Assembly (NCBI GenBank): GCA_023415525.1
Contig: JAEZKI010000371.1
Coordinates: forward strand, 1 to 6,827
Source: Bacillota bacterium
GTDB taxonomy: Bacteria > Bacillota > Clostridia > Lachnospirales > Cellulosilyticaceae
DNA length: 6,827 bases
Reading direction: 5' to 3'
The notes below the pieces were generated by a model. The model searched no databases. It saw only the letters and a program-made list of their open reading frames with translations, and was not told where the DNA came from. Numbering within the stretch: position 1 is the first letter of the stretch; each line of letters starts with the position of its first letter. Of the stretch, positions 5,086-6,827 are shown in pieces. Made by a program: the position numbers and the translations under genes.

Positions 5086-6827
5086 TTACTCTAACTCTAT
5101 AACTACAGGTTTTCCTTCATAAGCTACAAGTGTTTCTTTCTCTCCAACCTTTACTTTAAATTGCCTCTTTTCTTCCATTCCCTCGTATTGGCCTTGTCTT
5201 TCACCTAAAGTAAAGCTTCTTTCTTTCTCATTCCAATCCATGGGAATAAGAGTGTAATTTCCTTTTTCAAAGTTGTAATTGTCCCCTTCATCTTCATATA
5301 AGGCAAACCTTCCATCTTGACCGCTATAAATAGTTATTGTCATAGGTTCAACTACCTTTTGAGTCGCATATTGAAGGCCTTCTACTGTTGGGATAATGGC
5401 CCCAGCTTTAATGAAAAGGGGCATTTTTTCCAATGGTGCTTCTACTTCATACCATCTTCCTCCCTCTAGCACTTCACCTGTCCAATAATCATACCAATTC
5501 GTTCCTTGTGGTAAATAACAACGTCTGATTTTTTCCTTAACTATCGGTTTATTTCCTGCTTCATAATACATTGGCTCAGTAATAGGACAAACTAGAATAG
5601 AAGGTCCAAACATAAATTCATCGTCAATCTTTTGTGCTACCTCATCTTCTAAGAAGTCAAATAATAAGCTTCTTAAAAATGTACCATGCTCAAGATAAAC
5701 TTGACCTGCAAGGGAATAAATATAAGGCATTAAGTGATAACGTAATTTTATAAATTTTTCAATGGTATCATAATAGATATCACCCTTTTCTCCAAATTGC
5801 CAAATTTCACGGGGTGTATCCGTACCATGAGACCTAAACATGGGCAAAAAAGTACCATATTGGAGCCATCTTACATAAAGCTCTTTATAGGCATTGTCCT
5901 CTACCCCTTCATTGTAGTCACCATGCCAAAACCAAAGGGGATTAGGATTCGTATGGCAGCCACAGCCTCTTTTTTGCCAAGCAGAACCTACTACAAAGAA
6001 GCCACCAATATCCAGTGTCCAATAAGGCATGCCACTTAAGGCAAAGTTAAGTCCTTCCCTAATTTGCTTGTTAAAAACCTCCCAGGTAGCTGCTATATCC
6101 CCAGACCATAATACCGTTCCATACTGTTGACTAGAGGCATAACCCGAGCGCGTTAAATTAACCACTCTTTTTTTGTCTGTGGTTTTTCTTTGATTTTCAT
6201 AGATTCCTTTGGCATGCTGTAAGGCAAAGGCATTGGCTTTTGTGGCATCTATATAATGTTTGTGCTCTTCACCTACTATATAGTAGCGTTCCCAGGGTTC
6301 TCTTTTAACAGCTCCTCCCCAGTCTGGTCCACTAAAAGGTTCAGTGGAATCACACCACCAAGCATCAAAACCCGATTGAAATAATTCTTCATTTGCTTGT
6401 TTCCAATACATTTTTCTTGCTTCTTCATTAAAGGCATCATATGTAGAATAGTCATTTAAAAGATAACCTGCCTTAAAAAATTCGGTATGATTTTCTCCTC
6501 CTGCATTCATATTGGGCCATACAGAAACCATAGCATGGACATGCTCATCATGAAGTGTATCAAGTGTTTCCTTTAAGCGAGGATAACGAGCAGGGTCTAC
6601 TCTCTTTTCTCCCCAATAGCCACTTTTCCATGTATTCCAGTCCTGCACAATACAATCAATAGGGACTTGGCGTGCTCTATATTCCTTTGCAACTTGTACC
6701 AATTCCTCCCCTGTATTATAAGCTTCTTTGGATTGAATATAGCCAAAAGCCCATTTAGGAAGTAACTGGGCTCTCCCCGTTAAATAACGATAGCCTTCAA
6801 TCACTTCATCTAGTCCATGACCACCTA
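5086..6827 (-). CDS. GH31 glycosidase, probable alpha-xylosidase or alpha-glucosidase type, 5' end outside window
   Basis: The frame runs unbroken from the right edge to the stop at 5086-5088. Residue numbers here count from the GTG at 6802-6804, but that is not the start: upstream codons encode GGHGLDE, which joins VIEGYRYLTG to give the conserved GH31 stretch LDEVIxGYRxLTGxAxLLPKWAFG. The N-terminal beta-sandwich domain is thus missing. The catalytic barrel shows nucleophile D152 in DAWWCDSTEP, acid/base D236 in LWSGDIAATWE, and the conserved DIGGFF (265-270) and RSHGTDTPREIW (324-335). The C-terminus has the sheet domain with LPQGTNWYDYWTGE (431-444) and a DUF5110-like end (about 485-550). 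The insert with WFWHGDYNEG after DIGGFF and the HGTDTPRE motif resemble alpha-xylosidases of the Cellvibrio/Bacteroides type, but specificity cannot be settled from this part. No export signal can be judged. It would trim alpha-linked sugars from the imported or extracellular oligosaccharide. Confidence 0.93.
   Translation of the reverse strand, partial: GGHGLDEVIEGYRYLTGRAQLLPKWAFGYIQSKEAYNTGEELVQVAKEYRARQVPIDCIVQDWNTWKSGYWGEKRVDPARYPRLKETLDTLHDEHVHAMVSVWPNMNAGGENHTEFFKAGYLLNDYSTYDAFNEEARKMYWKQANEELFQSGFDAWWCDSTEPFSGPDWGGAVKREPWERYYIVGEEHKHYIDATKANAFALQHAKGIYENQRKTTDKKRVVNLTRSGYASSQQYGTVLWSGDIAATWEVFNKQIREGLNFALSGMPYWTLDIGGFFVVGSAWQKRGCGCHTNPNPLWFWHGDYNEGVEDNAYKELYVRWLQYGTFLPMFRSHGTDTPREIWQFGEKGDIYYDTIEKFIKLRYHLMPYIYSLAGQVYLEHGTFLRSLLFDFLEDEVAQKIDDEFMFGPSILVCPITEPMYYEAGNKPIVKEKIRRCYLPQGTNWYDYWTGEVLEGGRWYEVEAPLEKMPLFIKAGAIIPTVEGLQYATQKVVEPMTITIYSGQDGRFALYEDEGDNYNFEKGNYTLIPMDWNEKERSFTLGERQGQYEGMEEKRQFKVKVGEKETLVAYEGKPVVIELE

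Noticed and set aside
5797..6039. Plus-strand open frame of 80 codons
   Set aside because: It is antisense to the catalytic domain of the GH31 gene and shows no family features.

Overview
The window is AT-rich and uses strong Shine-Dalgarno sites (AAAGGAGGT, AAAGGAG, AAGGAG). Its gene types (CUT1-type sugar-binding lipoprotein, YesM/YesN-like two-component pair, GH31 glycosidase, UroD-like protein) are typical of a low-GC Firmicute, most likely a fermentative Clostridia/Lachnospiraceae-type bacterium living on plant or host glycans. The taxon is inferred from gene style only. I see no mobile element, rRNA, tRNA or CRISPR array.

Layout. (1) 1-720, minus strand: the first 240 residues of a sugar ABC-transporter substrate-binding lipoprotein; its C-terminus is off the left edge. 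(2) 721-983: a 263-bp intergenic region with a predicted promoter and a candidate operator for that gene. (3) 984-2183, minus: a complete 399-residue protein of the uroporphyrinogen decarboxylase / methylcobamide methyltransferase superfamily, of unknown role. (4) 2184-2308: a 125-bp divergent regulatory region. (5) 2309-4105, plus: a membrane sensor histidine kinase of the YesM (His_kinase/HATPase) type. (6) 4106-4241: a spacer with its own extended -10 promoter. (7) 4242-5009, plus: a 255-residue response regulator with receiver and AraC-type DNA-binding domains. (8) 5010-5085: a strong hairpin with a perfect 18-bp stem, probably a two-way terminator between convergent genes. (9) 5086-6827, minus: a GH31 glycosidase resembling the alpha-xylosidase-type subgroup, open at its 5' end. 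The in-frame GTG at 6802-6804 is not the true start.

The genes form a typical carbohydrate sensing, uptake and breakdown locus. The kinase would sense an extracellular sugar or a sugar-loaded binding protein, the AraC-type regulator would act on nearby promoters, the lipoprotein would deliver an oligosaccharide to permeases outside the window, and the GH31 enzyme would cleave alpha-linked xylose or glucose from it. The role of the UroD-like protein is the main biological unknown.

The most useful new observation is non-coding. A 39-bp block (a 20-bp box matching 18/20, then exactly 14 bp, then an identical CTATG) occurs upstream of both complete-promoter minus-strand genes, the binding protein and the UroD-like gene. 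It lies about 60-70 bp upstream of their predicted transcription starts, which suits an AraC-type activator. In the divergent region the same block covers the predicted -10 and start of the kinase promoter, so binding there could also feed back on the kinase.
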